A stretch of DNA of 64,000 bases from VMCP01 sp964645755. Its GTDB lineage: Bacteria > Bacteroidota > Bacteroidia > NS11-12g > UBA955. The notes below the pieces were generated by a model. The model was not told the DNA's origin. It saw nothing but the letters and a program-made list of their open reading frames with translations, and did not search any database. Below, one piece after another: positions 45,701-53,971 of this stretch (position 1 is the stretch's first letter; every line of letters begins with the position of its first letter). The translations under genes were made by a program, and so were the position numbers. The DNA is taken from assembly GCA_964645755.1 (NCBI GenBank), contig CAZYBT010000001.1:26542-90541 (forward strand), read 5' to 3'.

Positions 45701-45902
45701 GGATGATGATGGTAACGTGAGTAAAACCATTTACTTAGATTACGAACCATCTGAAATACAATATGTAGAAGGATCTCCGTATGTAAAATGTAATGAATTT
45801 CAGCATCGCCAAAATAGAAGGACAACTGTGCGTTTCGCAACCGATCCGAGAGAGTTTGGTGTTACAATTGATCAGGATGTAGATAAAAACAATCGAAATT
45901 AA
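42732..45902 (+). CDS. outer-membrane protein with four tandem OmpA C-terminal domains
   Basis: A 1056-aa exported protein with a signal peptide (about 1-22) and an N-terminal barrel-like region to about residue 150. Four peptidoglycan-binding OmpA domains follow at about 213-378, 428-596, 644-808 and 872-1038. Each contains a GSHTxCxxxxEYN-type motif with RRAD, a GYGE loop and a final NRRTT/NDRVT motif. Between the GYGE loop and the final motif each repeat carries an extra stretch of about 55 residues bounded by cysteines (CxC and KC/PC), so every unit has four conserved Cys. Units 3 and 4 are the most similar. The start is TTG. A shared terminator follows. Confidence 0.88.
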   Translation: MRILKSALLILLLFVAKGSFSQQLILGPGITPLSPVYTFSSLRLKAAVVNLYRRFGVYGMWELSPNNSYGRDAIGINYQVNCVFRIWAGLGVFEKGLINPQVPDNIMNGLRKEMGMGYVSREAPIHWELGYSFTLGPTFNFFYEIPLVKKDRNGDGKYTNIDRSIPCTLEWMRRDSTIEIVYDTIYVNPKPTKAVCEVPIPIDSFNQDNATSAVFDLPMYYEKDQSTLSDFSKEKIKYYLVEILKSRPDLSVEIGSHTPCNSRKEYNTQLTQRRADTIKNYLVREFGASPERILAKGYGESKLVNMCKCEGSEVYGYTPFIDSVTQKQIINYDRQGNYKGRIYLNYNKSEISVINGKLYVKCDNYQELQNDRVTLRFKKKLSRFAKLKDSCHIFSPGDSLIKTKDCKDNFELGSIPFDKLTASTALDGIYDLPLVYEQNKVTNEVASFEFLDSLATKILIPNPKLVVELGSHTDCRQTSEYNKNLSQKRADSAVAYLVKTYKIDPNRIDARGYGEARLINSCQCEGSEITGYTPYIEGITQRMEIELDARGKQLRSYYVPYNQREIKVIDGNPFVPCNEKQHRQNRRTTLRFAERFSDLCIEKAYIAPDTTPPPPDTILPTMEIVMKDANSIDNFSIERAYDEVFLLPVFYDLDKAIIRPDAQRILDSFAIKILNKYPFLVTELGSHTDCRMPYEYNEKLARRRADSAVAYLRRVWNIGPDRIVAVGYGETQLMNDCHCEASAVVDYTPYIKGRTKKKLVELDDDGNVSRTIYLDYDSTEIVYFDGDPYVKCNEFQHRQNRRTTVRFTKDPSKFGIKIDLERDKNNTNEGNSNTFAKGRKGGRGFIKDNVEEFHKNVKDISQFDIKEAMDVAYVLPIFYDLDKAVIRPDAIATLDSFMSRIMNKYPQLVAELGSHTDCRMPYDYNVSLSNRRADSAVDYLITRAKLDKNRVVAVGYGETQLINDCKCEGSKVEGFTPYVEGTTKKMLVELDDDGNVSKTIYLDYEPSEIQYVEGSPYVKCNEFQHRQNRRTTVRFATDPREFGVTIDQDVDKNNRN

Positions 45903-45940
45903 CTGTAATACAATTTGTTAATCAATTAACAATCAAAAAA

Positions 45941-45967
45941 AATGCCTCCCATTGGGAGGCATTTTTT
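45941..45967. terminator. bidirectional intrinsic terminator between convergent genes
   Basis: AATGCCTCCC (45941-45950), loop ATT, GGGAGGCATT (45954-45963) followed by T's, and preceded by an A-run. The perfect 10-bp stem works in both orientations, serving the OmpA-repeat gene on + and htpG on -. Confidence 0.93.
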
Positions 45968-45981
45968 ATCTAATGTTCTTT

Positions 45982-47793
45982 TTAAGCGATGAAATTTTTC
46001 GCCTTTTTAATGAATCTCTCTAAGGCTTCACCTTTCAATTGTTGTTTTTCTAACATTGCCAGATCAATACAAAATTGAATGGTGTCTTTTTGGTTTTCTT
46101 CAGATTGGTTAAGCACTTTTAATGCTAATTCATTGTTAGCATTGATAACCAACGATTGTTTTTTCAATCCCAAATCACCAAAAGGCATTGATTGACCCAT
46201 TTTAGCATATTCATCCATTCTTCTTTCCCACTCGCTGCGGTGAATACTAATGAATTCTTGAGATGGGGGAAGGGATTCAATTTTGACATCAAATGCCAGT
46301 TCGTTAACAATTGATTTTACTGTATTTTGGATTGAATCAGACTGCTCCTGAGATAACACCGACTCAATTGTTACGTCTTTTTCAATAAGTTGGTCAATTG
46401 GGGCACCATCAACGCATCTAAATTTAACTTTCTCATATTTGCTTTCTGCAAATCCAGCAAAATGTACATCAAGCGGACCATCTAAAATAACCACCTCGTA
46501 GCCCATGTCTTTTGCAGATTTTATACTCATATGTTGGGAATGGACATCTGTTGTATACAGCACAACGGTTTCACCATGTTTATCTGTTTGGTTGATTTTA
46601 CAATGCTCAATCCATTCTAGAATGGTTTGAAGCTTACCTTCAGTTGTTTTAACCAAACAAACATCCTTCATTCTCTCCGCGAACTTTTCGTCGCTCAACA
46701 TTCCATATTTGGCAATTAAATCCAAATATTCCCACTTTGTTTCATAATCTGCGCGGTCGTTATTGTATAATTCTTGGAGTTTGTCGCTTACTTTCTTCGA
46801 AATATGTGCAGTGATTTTTTTCACATTTGAATCACTTTGAAGTGAACTTCTACTTACATTCAAAGGAATATCGGGAGAGTCAATTACCCCTTGTAGTAAA
46901 ACCAAATACTCTGGTAAAACGTCTTTCACATCTTCCGTTACAAATACCTGGTTGCTATACAATTGAACCCGATCTCTTCTGTTGTCAAGTGCTTGGTTGA
47001 CTTTTGGGAAAAACAAAACCCCAGTTAAGTTAAACGGATAATCGGTATTTATATGAATATGAAATAACGGTGCTTCCTGCATTGGATAGAGTTCTTCATA
47101 AAACTTTTTGTAATCTTCAGCAGTTAATTCTGATGGCTTCTTTGTCCATATCGGATTGGGATTATTCACTTGTTCACCATCAAATTCAATCGGAATTGGT
47201 AAGAAGCGACAATATTTCTTGAGAAGCTCTTTGATTTTCCAATTGGACAAATAGGTTTCAGCATCTTCATCGGTTAGGTGAAGAATAACGTCTGTTCCAC
47301 GTTTTTTACGTTTTCCTTTATCGATGGTATAGGAAGTGGTGCCATCGCAATTCCATTCAACAGCTTCCGCACCTTTTTGAAAAGATTTAGTCACAATGGT
47401 TACGTTCTTTGAAACCATAAAAGCAGAATAAAATCCTAAACCAAAATGTCCAATCATTTGGTCTGGTTCTTTGTCTTTCCATTTTTCAACAAATTCTGTG
47501 GCCCCAGAAAATGCAAGTTGTGTGATATATTTTTCAACTTCATCTTCGGTCATACCAATACCATTGTCTGAAATGGTTATGGTTTTCTTTTTTTCATCTA
47601 TGCTTACAGTAACTTTACAATCGTTGATATCGTCTTCAAACTCACCAACTCTGGATAGGGTTGACAATTTTTTTGTTGCATCAACCGCATTACTCACCAA
47701 TTCTCGTAAAAAGATTTCTTGATCTGTGTACAAGAATTTTTTAATGATTGGAAAAATGTTTTCTGATTGTACTGAAATTTGTCCGGTTTTCAT
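45982..47793 (-). CDS. htpG: chaperone HtpG (Hsp90)
   Basis: ATP-dependent cytosolic chaperone, 603 aa. The N-terminus TGQISVQSENIFPIIKKFLY and FLRELVSNAVDA are typical, with the GHKL ATP site DNGIGM and GHFGLGFYSAF. The middle domain has NVSRSSLQSD. I set the start at the ATG that gives the usual MKTGQI N-terminus; an in-frame ATG eight codons upstream exists. No heat-shock promoter or exact TAnnTTTG box was recognised upstream. Confidence 0.97.
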   Translation of the reverse strand: MKTGQISVQSENIFPIIKKFLYTDQEIFLRELVSNAVDATKKLSTLSRVGEFEDDINDCKVTVSIDEKKKTITISDNGIGMTEDEVEKYITQLAFSGATEFVEKWKDKEPDQMIGHFGLGFYSAFMVSKNVTIVTKSFQKGAEAVEWNCDGTTSYTIDKGKRKKRGTDVILHLTDEDAETYLSNWKIKELLKKYCRFLPIPIEFDGEQVNNPNPIWTKKPSELTAEDYKKFYEELYPMQEAPLFHIHINTDYPFNLTGVLFFPKVNQALDNRRDRVQLYSNQVFVTEDVKDVLPEYLVLLQGVIDSPDIPLNVSRSSLQSDSNVKKITAHISKKVSDKLQELYNNDRADYETKWEYLDLIAKYGMLSDEKFAERMKDVCLVKTTEGKLQTILEWIEHCKINQTDKHGETVVLYTTDVHSQHMSIKSAKDMGYEVVILDGPLDVHFAGFAESKYEKVKFRCVDGAPIDQLIEKDVTIESVLSQEQSDSIQNTVKSIVNELAFDVKIESLPPSQEFISIHRSEWERRMDEYAKMGQSMPFGDLGLKKQSLVINANNELALKVLNQSEENQKDTIQFCIDLAMLEKQQLKGEALERFIKKAKNFIA

Positions 47794-47944
47794 GTTTATC
47801 CCTAACGCAATCTTCATTCCATTCTCAGAAAAATGAAATTTTGTCAGTTAAATTGGGTTTCTCCTGAATATGTGACTGACAATTTGTATAAAATGCAAAA
47901 CTTAAATATTGTATTTTCCATTGTATTTTCGTATATTCATCAAT

Positions 47945-48427
47945 ATGTTTAAGCAATTGCAAGCAAAAGTATATTCAAAAGAAGCGGCAAGGCCAAAGCT
48001 TGAAAAATATTGCGCTTATCAAGAAAGAAGTCACAAACAAGTGTATGACAAGTGTAGGATGTTAGGGCTTTCAGAGGAGGAGGCTAATGAACTTTTGGTA
48101 GACTTAATTCGATCAAATTTTTTAAATGAAGAGAGATTTGCAAATGCCTATTTAAAAGGCAAGTTCAATATCAAGCAATGGGGGAAACAAAAAATAAATC
48201 AAGGGCTTAAATTGGCTGGGGTTCAACCTAAATTAATTCAAGAAAATCTTGATAAAATTGAAGATGAAAAATATATTCAAACCATAGTAAAATTGGCCAA
48301 CAAAAAGATGTCTACCATCAAAGGAGGTACCGAATTTGAGAGGAAAATTAAAGTAAAGCGATATTTATTGTCTAAGGGATATTCTGTGAATGAGATTCAG
48401 AGAGCTTTAAACCTCGAAGAAGTTTAA
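47945..48427 (+). CDS. recX: regulatory protein RecX
   Basis: A 160-aa helical-repeat protein of the RecX family, which modulates RecA filaments. The RecX pattern is visible in KLEKYCAYQERSHKQVYDKC, then LLVDLIRSNFLNEERFANAY and GKQKINQGLKLAGV, repeated with the C-terminal unit KVKRYLLSKGYSVNEIQRAL. I chose ATG 47945, which gives a normal N-terminus; an in-frame start twelve codons upstream adds an unlikely extension. A near-match to the -7 box (TATTTTCG, 47924-47931) lies 13 bases before it. Its stop abuts the stop of the convergent gene. Confidence 0.88.
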   Translation: MFKQLQAKVYSKEAARPKLEKYCAYQERSHKQVYDKCRMLGLSEEEANELLVDLIRSNFLNEERFANAYLKGKFNIKQWGKQKINQGLKLAGVQPKLIQENLDKIEDEKYIQTIVKLANKKMSTIKGGTEFERKIKVKRYLLSKGYSVNEIQRALNLEEV

Positions 48428-49294
48428 TTATTTATGATTGTTGGAAGGATTCATTGACCATTCATTCACTTTCATTAACACTTCGTAAGGTTCAAATACA
48501 TTTTCTGATTTTTCAATTTTACCAGATAATTTTATCTCTCCTTTGAATCTGTGAATTTGGTTGTTGTTCGGATCAACTTGAATAAATGCAGTGATGGTTC
48601 CTTTTAAATCAACCAATTTAGTGGTTCCCATTACATTCACATAATCATTTACTTTTACGTCGCCTTTTACACCCAATCTACAAACTTCAACACCATATTC
48701 GTTCTTTTCCATTTTTTCAAATGTTAATTGAGTGGTTAACCTGCGGGTTAACGGAAAAGCGAATTGACTGTCTATCCAAATATCCCCAACATTGCGTGCT
48801 TTGTCGTTGTGTAAAAAGTAAGTACACTGAAAACTAGGTTCAATGATGTGTAGATTTCCATTTTCCATGGCATCCATGTAAATCTTTTTACCATCCCACT
48901 CTATAGACTCACCATTGTTGTTATAATTCGCTCTATAGGCATAAACCGTAAAATCTTCAATTGGGTTACCAAGGTCTTTAATCACGCCATCAGTCGATTT
49001 TATCCCAGATATTTCAGTAAAGGTAAATTCTATATGTTGTTTTCCTTTTTGATAATTTTCAGTAACAGATTTATCTTGTCTATACCCCGGTTTTAGCACA
49101 TATGCCTTACCAACAGAACGCATGTTTGTATAAACCTCCTTAGGAGTTGAGGCTGTTGTGGTATAGGTGGTTTTGATTCTTTGTTCTCTTTTAAATACCC
49201 CTTCTGGATAAAAGCCTGGCATTGGTTTCAGCTGTCCAAAACTGTTTAAAATGTTTCCTGTTAGAAGGATAATGAAGGTAAAAAGGTGTTTCAT
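48428..49294 (-). CDS. secreted protein of unknown function
   Basis: A 288-aa protein with an N-terminal signal peptide (about residues 1-20, ending NSFGQ). The mature part is beta-rich and contains VGDIWIDSQFAFPL and ELxxKGxI-like strands near the end (FKGEIKLSGKI). The upstream gene encodes a protein with a similar layout (VGDSWSDS, then FQGDIKM and GQMKLEGRM), so the two may be distant paralogues of a DUF-type periplasmic or lipoprotein-transport-like fold. I do not recognise a function. It is 7 bases behind the upstream gene and probably shares its transcript. Confidence 0.75.
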   Translation of the reverse strand: MKHLFTFIILLTGNILNSFGQLKPMPGFYPEGVFKREQRIKTTYTTTASTPKEVYTNMRSVGKAYVLKPGYRQDKSVTENYQKGKQHIEFTFTEISGIKSTDGVIKDLGNPIEDFTVYAYRANYNNNGESIEWDGKKIYMDAMENGNLHIIEPSFQCTYFLHNDKARNVGDIWIDSQFAFPLTRRLTTQLTFEKMEKNEYGVEVCRLGVKGDVKVNDYVNVMGTTKLVDLKGTITAFIQVDPNNNQIHRFKGEIKLSGKIEKSENVFEPYEVLMKVNEWSMNPSNNHK

Positions 49295-49301
49295 ACGTTA
49301 T

Positions 49302-50096
49302 TTAGTTTTTAATTAATTCGTCTTTAAAGGTTCCTTTGATTACAGTTGGAAATTCGTCGGTATTTACAATCATGCGGCCCTCGAGCTTCATTTGTCCCTC
49401 CGATTTTACAATATAATTTGTCATAGGTTCAACATAAATTGTGCCAGAACTATTTCCAATTACATTCGTTTGAAAAGAAACACCGTTTTGATCAAAATCA
49501 TTGAGCATTTTGATGTCGCCCTGAAATGTCAGAACAAATAGGTTTCCTTCTTGTCTATCAAATTTGTATTGAATCACATAAGAATTTTGTTCATTTTCAA
49601 CGTATGAACTGTCTGACCAGCTATCGCCAACTTTTTTAGAGGTAGTTACATTCAAAAAATGTGGGTTGGGTTTGCCTTTTTCGATTCTGCTCGTGATGGT
49701 TTGTTTTAATTGATTGAGCATTGCTTCGCTTGCGTTTACTGAATCAATAATACCGTGTTTATCAACAAAAATAACAATTGGTTTATTGGCTTCGGGATTG
49801 TCTTTTATATCTTGTTTATTGCCCATGATTTCAACATATCCATCGTATTTTTTGTTAACGATTCGAATTTGTTGAGATGATGTGGGCTTTTCAATAATTT
49901 GTTCGTATTCCGAGGTAAAAACGGTATTCGTGAGCATGTCTTTGCCTTGAAAAAGAATTGTATTTTCTGTAGTTTGATGAGATTTACGAAGATTCTTTTT
50001 TGCCGAATAAAAGTTGTGCAAAGGCTCAATGGTTTGGGCGAAGATTTGTTCGCTGCCAAGTGTAATCAATGCAAAAAAGACGATCAGTTTATTCAT
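49302..50096 (-). CDS. secreted protein of unknown function
   Basis: A 264-aa exported protein; the signal peptide ends near EQIFAQ (about residue 20). The mature region is beta-strand-rich with a regular pattern of alternating polar and hydrophobic residues (GNSSGTIYVEPMTNYIVKSE). It shares the GDSWxDS and late GxxKLxG features with the downstream protein. No catalytic motif is visible. The ATG at 50096 lies 6 bases after a -7 promoter box; an upstream TTG would put the start almost inside that box. Confidence 0.75.
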   Translation of the reverse strand: MNKLIVFFALITLGSEQIFAQTIEPLHNFYSAKKNLRKSHQTTENTILFQGKDMLTNTVFTSEYEQIIEKPTSSQQIRIVNKKYDGYVEIMGNKQDIKDNPEANKPIVIFVDKHGIIDSVNASEAMLNQLKQTITSRIEKGKPNPHFLNVTTSKKVGDSWSDSSYVENEQNSYVIQYKFDRQEGNLFVLTFQGDIKMLNDFDQNGVSFQTNVIGNSSGTIYVEPMTNYIVKSEGQMKLEGRMIVNTDEFPTVIKGTFKDELIKN

Positions 50097-50102
50097 ATGT
50101 AA

Positions 50103-50110
50103 CAAATATA
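50103..50110 (-). promoter_or_regulatory. -7 promoter box 6 bases before a start codon
   Basis: On the - strand TATATTTG matches TAnnTTTG and ends 6 bases before the ATG at 50096. Confidence 0.45.
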
Positions 50111-50174
50111 AAATATTGTGATTAAAAATTGCATTAAAATTGGTGGAATCACCACATTCTTCGTTGAATTGCAG

Positions 50175-51206
50175 TTATGGCATAAAAATCTGTTTATCCA
50201 TATTTAACCATTCCAATGCTGAGGTTCCAAGGAGAATTTCTTGGGTTTTTAAATCAAATCCTGAAGTTTTAATTAATTCTCCCGGATTGTCTTCCCCCAA
50301 AGGAAAGGGATAGTCAGTGCCGAGGGTAACCCTATTGGCACCCACTAAATCAACAACAAATTGGAGCATTTTAGGGTCGTGTACCAAACTATCTAACCAA
50401 AACTGTCCTAAATATTTTTTAGGATTGTGGATGTTATCTACAGCAACCAAATCTGGACGGGCTTGCCAACCGTGTTCAATTCTTCCTATAGTAGCGGGGA
50501 AAGCACCTCCGCCATGAGCGAATGCAACCCTTAACTTGGGCAATCGTTCAAATATCCCTCCGAAAATCATGCTACATATAGCAAGTGAGGTTTCTGCAGG
50601 CATTCCCACAAGCCAAGGCAGCCAATATTTGGGCATTTTGGTTTTTGCACTCCACCACCAGGGATGAACAAAAAGCGCCATATCGAGATCTTGCATTGCT
50701 TCAAAAATTGGGAATAATGCGGGTTCGTTCAAATTCCAATCGTTTACATGTGAACCAATTTGAATGCCTTTCAATCCAATCTCTTTACATCGTCTTAACT
50801 CTTTAATAGCCATTTCAGTATGCTGCATAGGTATGGTTCCAAGGCCTACAAATCTTTTTGGAAATAAATGGCAAATTTCAGCGATGTGATCGTTCAGAAA
50901 TTTAGAAATTTCAAGTGTATGTTTTGGCTCTGCCCAATAGCTAAACATCACCGGAATGGTGCTTAAAACCTGGACATCCACATGGTGATGTCCACACTCT
51001 TTTAAGCGCGCTTCTGCATCCCAACAATTGCTTTCGATTTCTCTGAAAAACTCTCCATCCATCATCATGTTTGCGCAACACGGTTTGTGATGCTCCAATG
51101 TAATGAATTCTCCATACCCGAATTTTTCCTTCCATTGTGGTAAATTTTCTGGGATGATGTGGGTATGAATATCTACGGTAAAGAAACGATTTTCAGCATG
51201 CAACAT
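50175..51206 (-). CDS. ACMSD-like amidohydrolase/decarboxylase
   Basis: A 343-aa metal-dependent enzyme of the amidohydrolase-2 family, very similar in pattern to 2-amino-3-carboxymuconate-6-semialdehyde decarboxylase of the kynurenine/3-hydroxyanthranilate pathway. Zinc-binding elements are HTH (His14, His16), the His of LFVHPWWW, AHGGGAFPATIGRIEHG and the Asp of GTDYPFPLG. The 343-aa length is right for ACMSD. None of the other kynurenine-pathway genes is in the window, so it may be an orphan or belong to a split pathway. The ATG follows a -7 box by 4 bases. Confidence 0.85.
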   Translation of the reverse strand: MLHAENRFFTVDIHTHIIPENLPQWKEKFGYGEFITLEHHKPCCANMMMDGEFFREIESNCWDAEARLKECGHHHVDVQVLSTIPVMFSYWAEPKHTLEISKFLNDHIAEICHLFPKRFVGLGTIPMQHTEMAIKELRRCKEIGLKGIQIGSHVNDWNLNEPALFPIFEAMQDLDMALFVHPWWWSAKTKMPKYWLPWLVGMPAETSLAICSMIFGGIFERLPKLRVAFAHGGGAFPATIGRIEHGWQARPDLVAVDNIHNPKKYLGQFWLDSLVHDPKMLQFVVDLVGANRVTLGTDYPFPLGEDNPGELIKTSGFDLKTQEILLGTSALEWLNMDKQIFMP

Positions 51207-51210
51207 GCTA

Positions 51211-51218
51211 CAAAAATA
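51211..51218 (-). promoter_or_regulatory. -7 promoter box 4 bases before a start codon
   Basis: On the - strand TATTTTTG matches TAnnTTTG and ends 4 bases before the ATG at 51206. Confidence 0.45.
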
Positions 51219-51304
51219 GCCCCAATCACCATATGAAACGAATTATTTATTTGCACCGAATGAAAAAACAATGATAAAAATGTCCTTTTTTTGAAGGTTC
51301 ATTT

Positions 51305-52606
51305 ATGTCTGATCGTAAAATTGATTTTTGGGGAGCAACGAGTATGGTGGTTGCCAATATGGTGGGAACAGGCGTGTTTACAAGCCTTGGTTATCAATTA
51401 TTTGATATTCATTCTGGATTTTCAATCATCATGATTTGGGTTGTTGGGGGACTTTTGGCGTTGCTTGGGGCGTTCTGTTATGCTGAGATAGCAAGCCGAT
51501 TACCCCAAGATGGCGGTGAGTTCTTTTTTCTTTCAAAAATTTACCACCCATCTTTGGGCTATATGGCGGGATTTGTGAGTTCTACAGTAGGCTTTGCCGC
51601 GCCTGTGGCAGGTGCAGCACTTGCATTGGGTGCTTATGTAAATGGGGTCTGGGGGGGACTCAATGAGAAATATATTGCGGCTACCGTTGTGGTGGCCATT
51701 TCACTCATCCATTTATACAGTATGAAGCTCGGATTGCTGTTTCAAAAAGTGTCGACCCTTGCGAAAGTATTGATTATTACTTTGTTTGTTATTTCAGGAT
51801 TAATCATTGCACCCAATGATATTTCTTTTTTGCCTTTGGCGGGCTCTTGGGGAGAAATTTTCAATGACTTTTCATTTACTCCGGCATTCGCAATAAGTTT
51901 GATTTTTGTATCTTTTGCTTACAGTGGATGGAATGCGAGTGCATACATTGCCGGTAGTATTCAAAATCCTCAAAAAAACCTCTCCAGAAGTATTTTATTA
52001 GGTACCGCATTGGTCATTTTATTGTATGTGCTTTTAAATGCGGTATTTCTGATGTCGTCGCCGATGGAAAACCTGGTAGGTAATAAAGAGGTAGGATTGA
52101 TTGCTGCGAAGTCGCTTTTGGGAGAGTCTTTAGGAAATCTAATGGGAGCCATTATTAGTTTATTATTGGTGTCTACAATTAGTTCGATGGTTTTTACTGG
52201 TCCAAGAGTGATGAAATCGATGTTTCAAGAAATCAAACAGTTGCGCATTATAAGTGTTGTCAGTGGCGATGGTACACCTCGAAACGCGATTTTGGTTCAG
52301 TGTTTATTGAGTTTAATATTCTTATTTACGCTTAATTTTGAATCGCTCATATATTACACATCATTTACATTGTCGTTGTTCACATTGCTCACCGTTTCTG
52401 GTCTTTTTGTTTTGAGGATAAAACATGGAAAGCCTGATGGTTACAAAGCATGGGGATACCCAATATCTCCAATCCTTTTTGTGTTGATGACAGCAGGTGT
52501 GGCGTATTATTTTATCATTGATAAACCACTAGAAAGCTTGCTAGGATTAAGTACAGCGTTGTTGGGTTTTATTTTTTACTTTGTTTTTGCAAAAAGAGAA
52601 GGTTAA
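51305..52606 (+). CDS. APC-family amino acid permease
   Basis: A 433-aa inner-membrane transporter with about twelve transmembrane spans. The first helix has the broken-helix motif MVGTGVFTSLG, and EIASRLPQDGGEFFFLSKIY is the typical segment between TM2 and TM3. It is probably a proton-coupled amino acid or amine transporter of the APA/LAT-like group; the substrate is not predictable. Its stop overlaps the stop of the convergent MFS gene (4 bases). Confidence 0.9.
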   Translation: MSDRKIDFWGATSMVVANMVGTGVFTSLGYQLFDIHSGFSIIMIWVVGGLLALLGAFCYAEIASRLPQDGGEFFFLSKIYHPSLGYMAGFVSSTVGFAAPVAGAALALGAYVNGVWGGLNEKYIAATVVVAISLIHLYSMKLGLLFQKVSTLAKVLIITLFVISGLIIAPNDISFLPLAGSWGEIFNDFSFTPAFAISLIFVSFAYSGWNASAYIAGSIQNPQKNLSRSILLGTALVILLYVLLNAVFLMSSPMENLVGNKEVGLIAAKSLLGESLGNLMGAIISLLLVSTISSMVFTGPRVMKSMFQEIKQLRIISVVSGDGTPRNAILVQCLLSLIFLFTLNFESLIYYTSFTLSLFTLLTVSGLFVLRIKHGKPDGYKAWGYPISPILFVLMTAGVAYYFIIDKPLESLLGLSTALLGFIFYFVFAKREG

Positions 52607-53964
52607 ATCTTTTGCACTTTTGCGGATTCAATTCTCAGTGTGAGAATAGCAGCGCAGAGTAGCAAACACCCACCACACATAACACCATAAATTTGGTTGT
52701 TGTGTAGGATATTTTTCATAAAGTCTCCAAAGAAAAGGGCAGCAATAATTTCAGGAATAACAATGAAAAAATTAAAAATTCCCATGTAAACTCCAATTTT
52801 ATTTTCGGGTAAACAACCACTGAGCATTGCATATGGCATTGAAAGAATGCTGGACCAGGCGATTCCAACCGCGGCCATAATTCCATAGAGCCCGAGCACA
52901 CTATCTTTGTCGATGAATTGAATCGAAAGGAGCCCCATTCCACCTATAATTAGGCACATCATGTGAGTGAATTTATTGCCAATTTTAGCGGCAATGAAAG
53001 GAATGAGAAAAGCGAAGAGAAATGTGATAATGTTTTGGAATGAATAGGTAAGGCCAGCGAATTCAGTACCACGAGTGTACATCAATTTGGTTTGATCCAC
53101 AATTGAAATCCAATCTTTTACTACAATTTGAGAGGAAGCATCGGCAGATCCACCATAAATGAAATTACCTACAGCGGGTGTGTAATAGAACCACATTAAA
53201 AATAACCCGGGCCAAGTTAAAAATTGAACGAGTGCTAGTTGCTTCATTCTTTTTGGCATGTTAAAAATGGCTTGAGAAATTTCTTTAACACCTTCAACAA
53301 TTCCGCCTTTTTTGTGTTTTAGGGCCTCAATTTCTTCTGGTGTTGGTGGATATTCTTTTGTGGTAAAAACAGTATAGAGTACAAATGTAATAAATGCGGC
53401 GGCTCCAATATAAAAACTGATTTTTACGTTATAAGGTATTTCACCGTTGGCAGCAACATTATTCACATTGAACCAATGCGTTAAAATCCATGGTAACGAA
53501 CTCGCCACTACACTTCCAAGTCCAATGAATAAACTTTGCATTGCAAAACCTTTAGTTCTTTGGTTTTCAGGTAACTTATCTGCAACAAATGCCCTAAAAG
53601 GTTCCATTGAAATATTGATAGAGGAATCTAAAATCCACAGCAAACCTGCGGCCATCCAAAGGCTTGGTGAATTTGGCATCAGGATTAGTGCAATTGAACT
53701 TAAAATAGCACCTACTAAAAAGTAAGGCCTTCTTCGCCCTAAAATAGGATGCCATGTTTTGTCGCTCAAATACCCAATGATAGGTTGTACCAAAAGTCCG
53801 GTCAGCGGAGCAGCCAGCCATAGAAATGGCAATTTATCTGGTTCTGCACCCAAATATTCATAGATTGAACTCATGTTGGCCATTTGTAAGGCCCATCCAA
53901 ATTGAATGCCCATGAAGCCAATGCTCATGTTTATGATTTGGGAAATCGACAAATTGGGTTTCAT
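52603..53964 (-). CDS. MFS sugar transporter (SLC45/maltose type)
   Basis: A 453-aa transporter with about twelve spans. GFMGIQFGWALQMANMS at the N-terminus and IGYLSDKTWHPILGRRRPY in the TM2-TM3 loop are characteristic of the sucrose/maltose SLC45-like group of MFS carriers. It lies 7 bases behind an alpha-amylase lipoprotein gene on the same strand, so uptake of maltose or short maltodextrins released by that enzyme is the natural inference. No repressor gene is beside them. Confidence 0.9.
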   Translation of the reverse strand: MKPNLSISQIINMSIGFMGIQFGWALQMANMSSIYEYLGAEPDKLPFLWLAAPLTGLLVQPIIGYLSDKTWHPILGRRRPYFLVGAILSSIALILMPNSPSLWMAAGLLWILDSSINISMEPFRAFVADKLPENQRTKGFAMQSLFIGLGSVVASSLPWILTHWFNVNNVAANGEIPYNVKISFYIGAAAFITFVLYTVFTTKEYPPTPEEIEALKHKKGGIVEGVKEISQAIFNMPKRMKQLALVQFLTWPGLFLMWFYYTPAVGNFIYGGSADASSQIVVKDWISIVDQTKLMYTRGTEFAGLTYSFQNIITFLFAFLIPFIAAKIGNKFTHMMCLIIGGMGLLSIQFIDKDSVLGLYGIMAAVGIAWSSILSMPYAMLSGCLPENKIGVYMGIFNFFIVIPEIIAALFFGDFMKNILHNNQIYGVMCGGCLLLCAAILTLRIESAKVQKI

Positions 53965-53971
53965 TTTTGAA

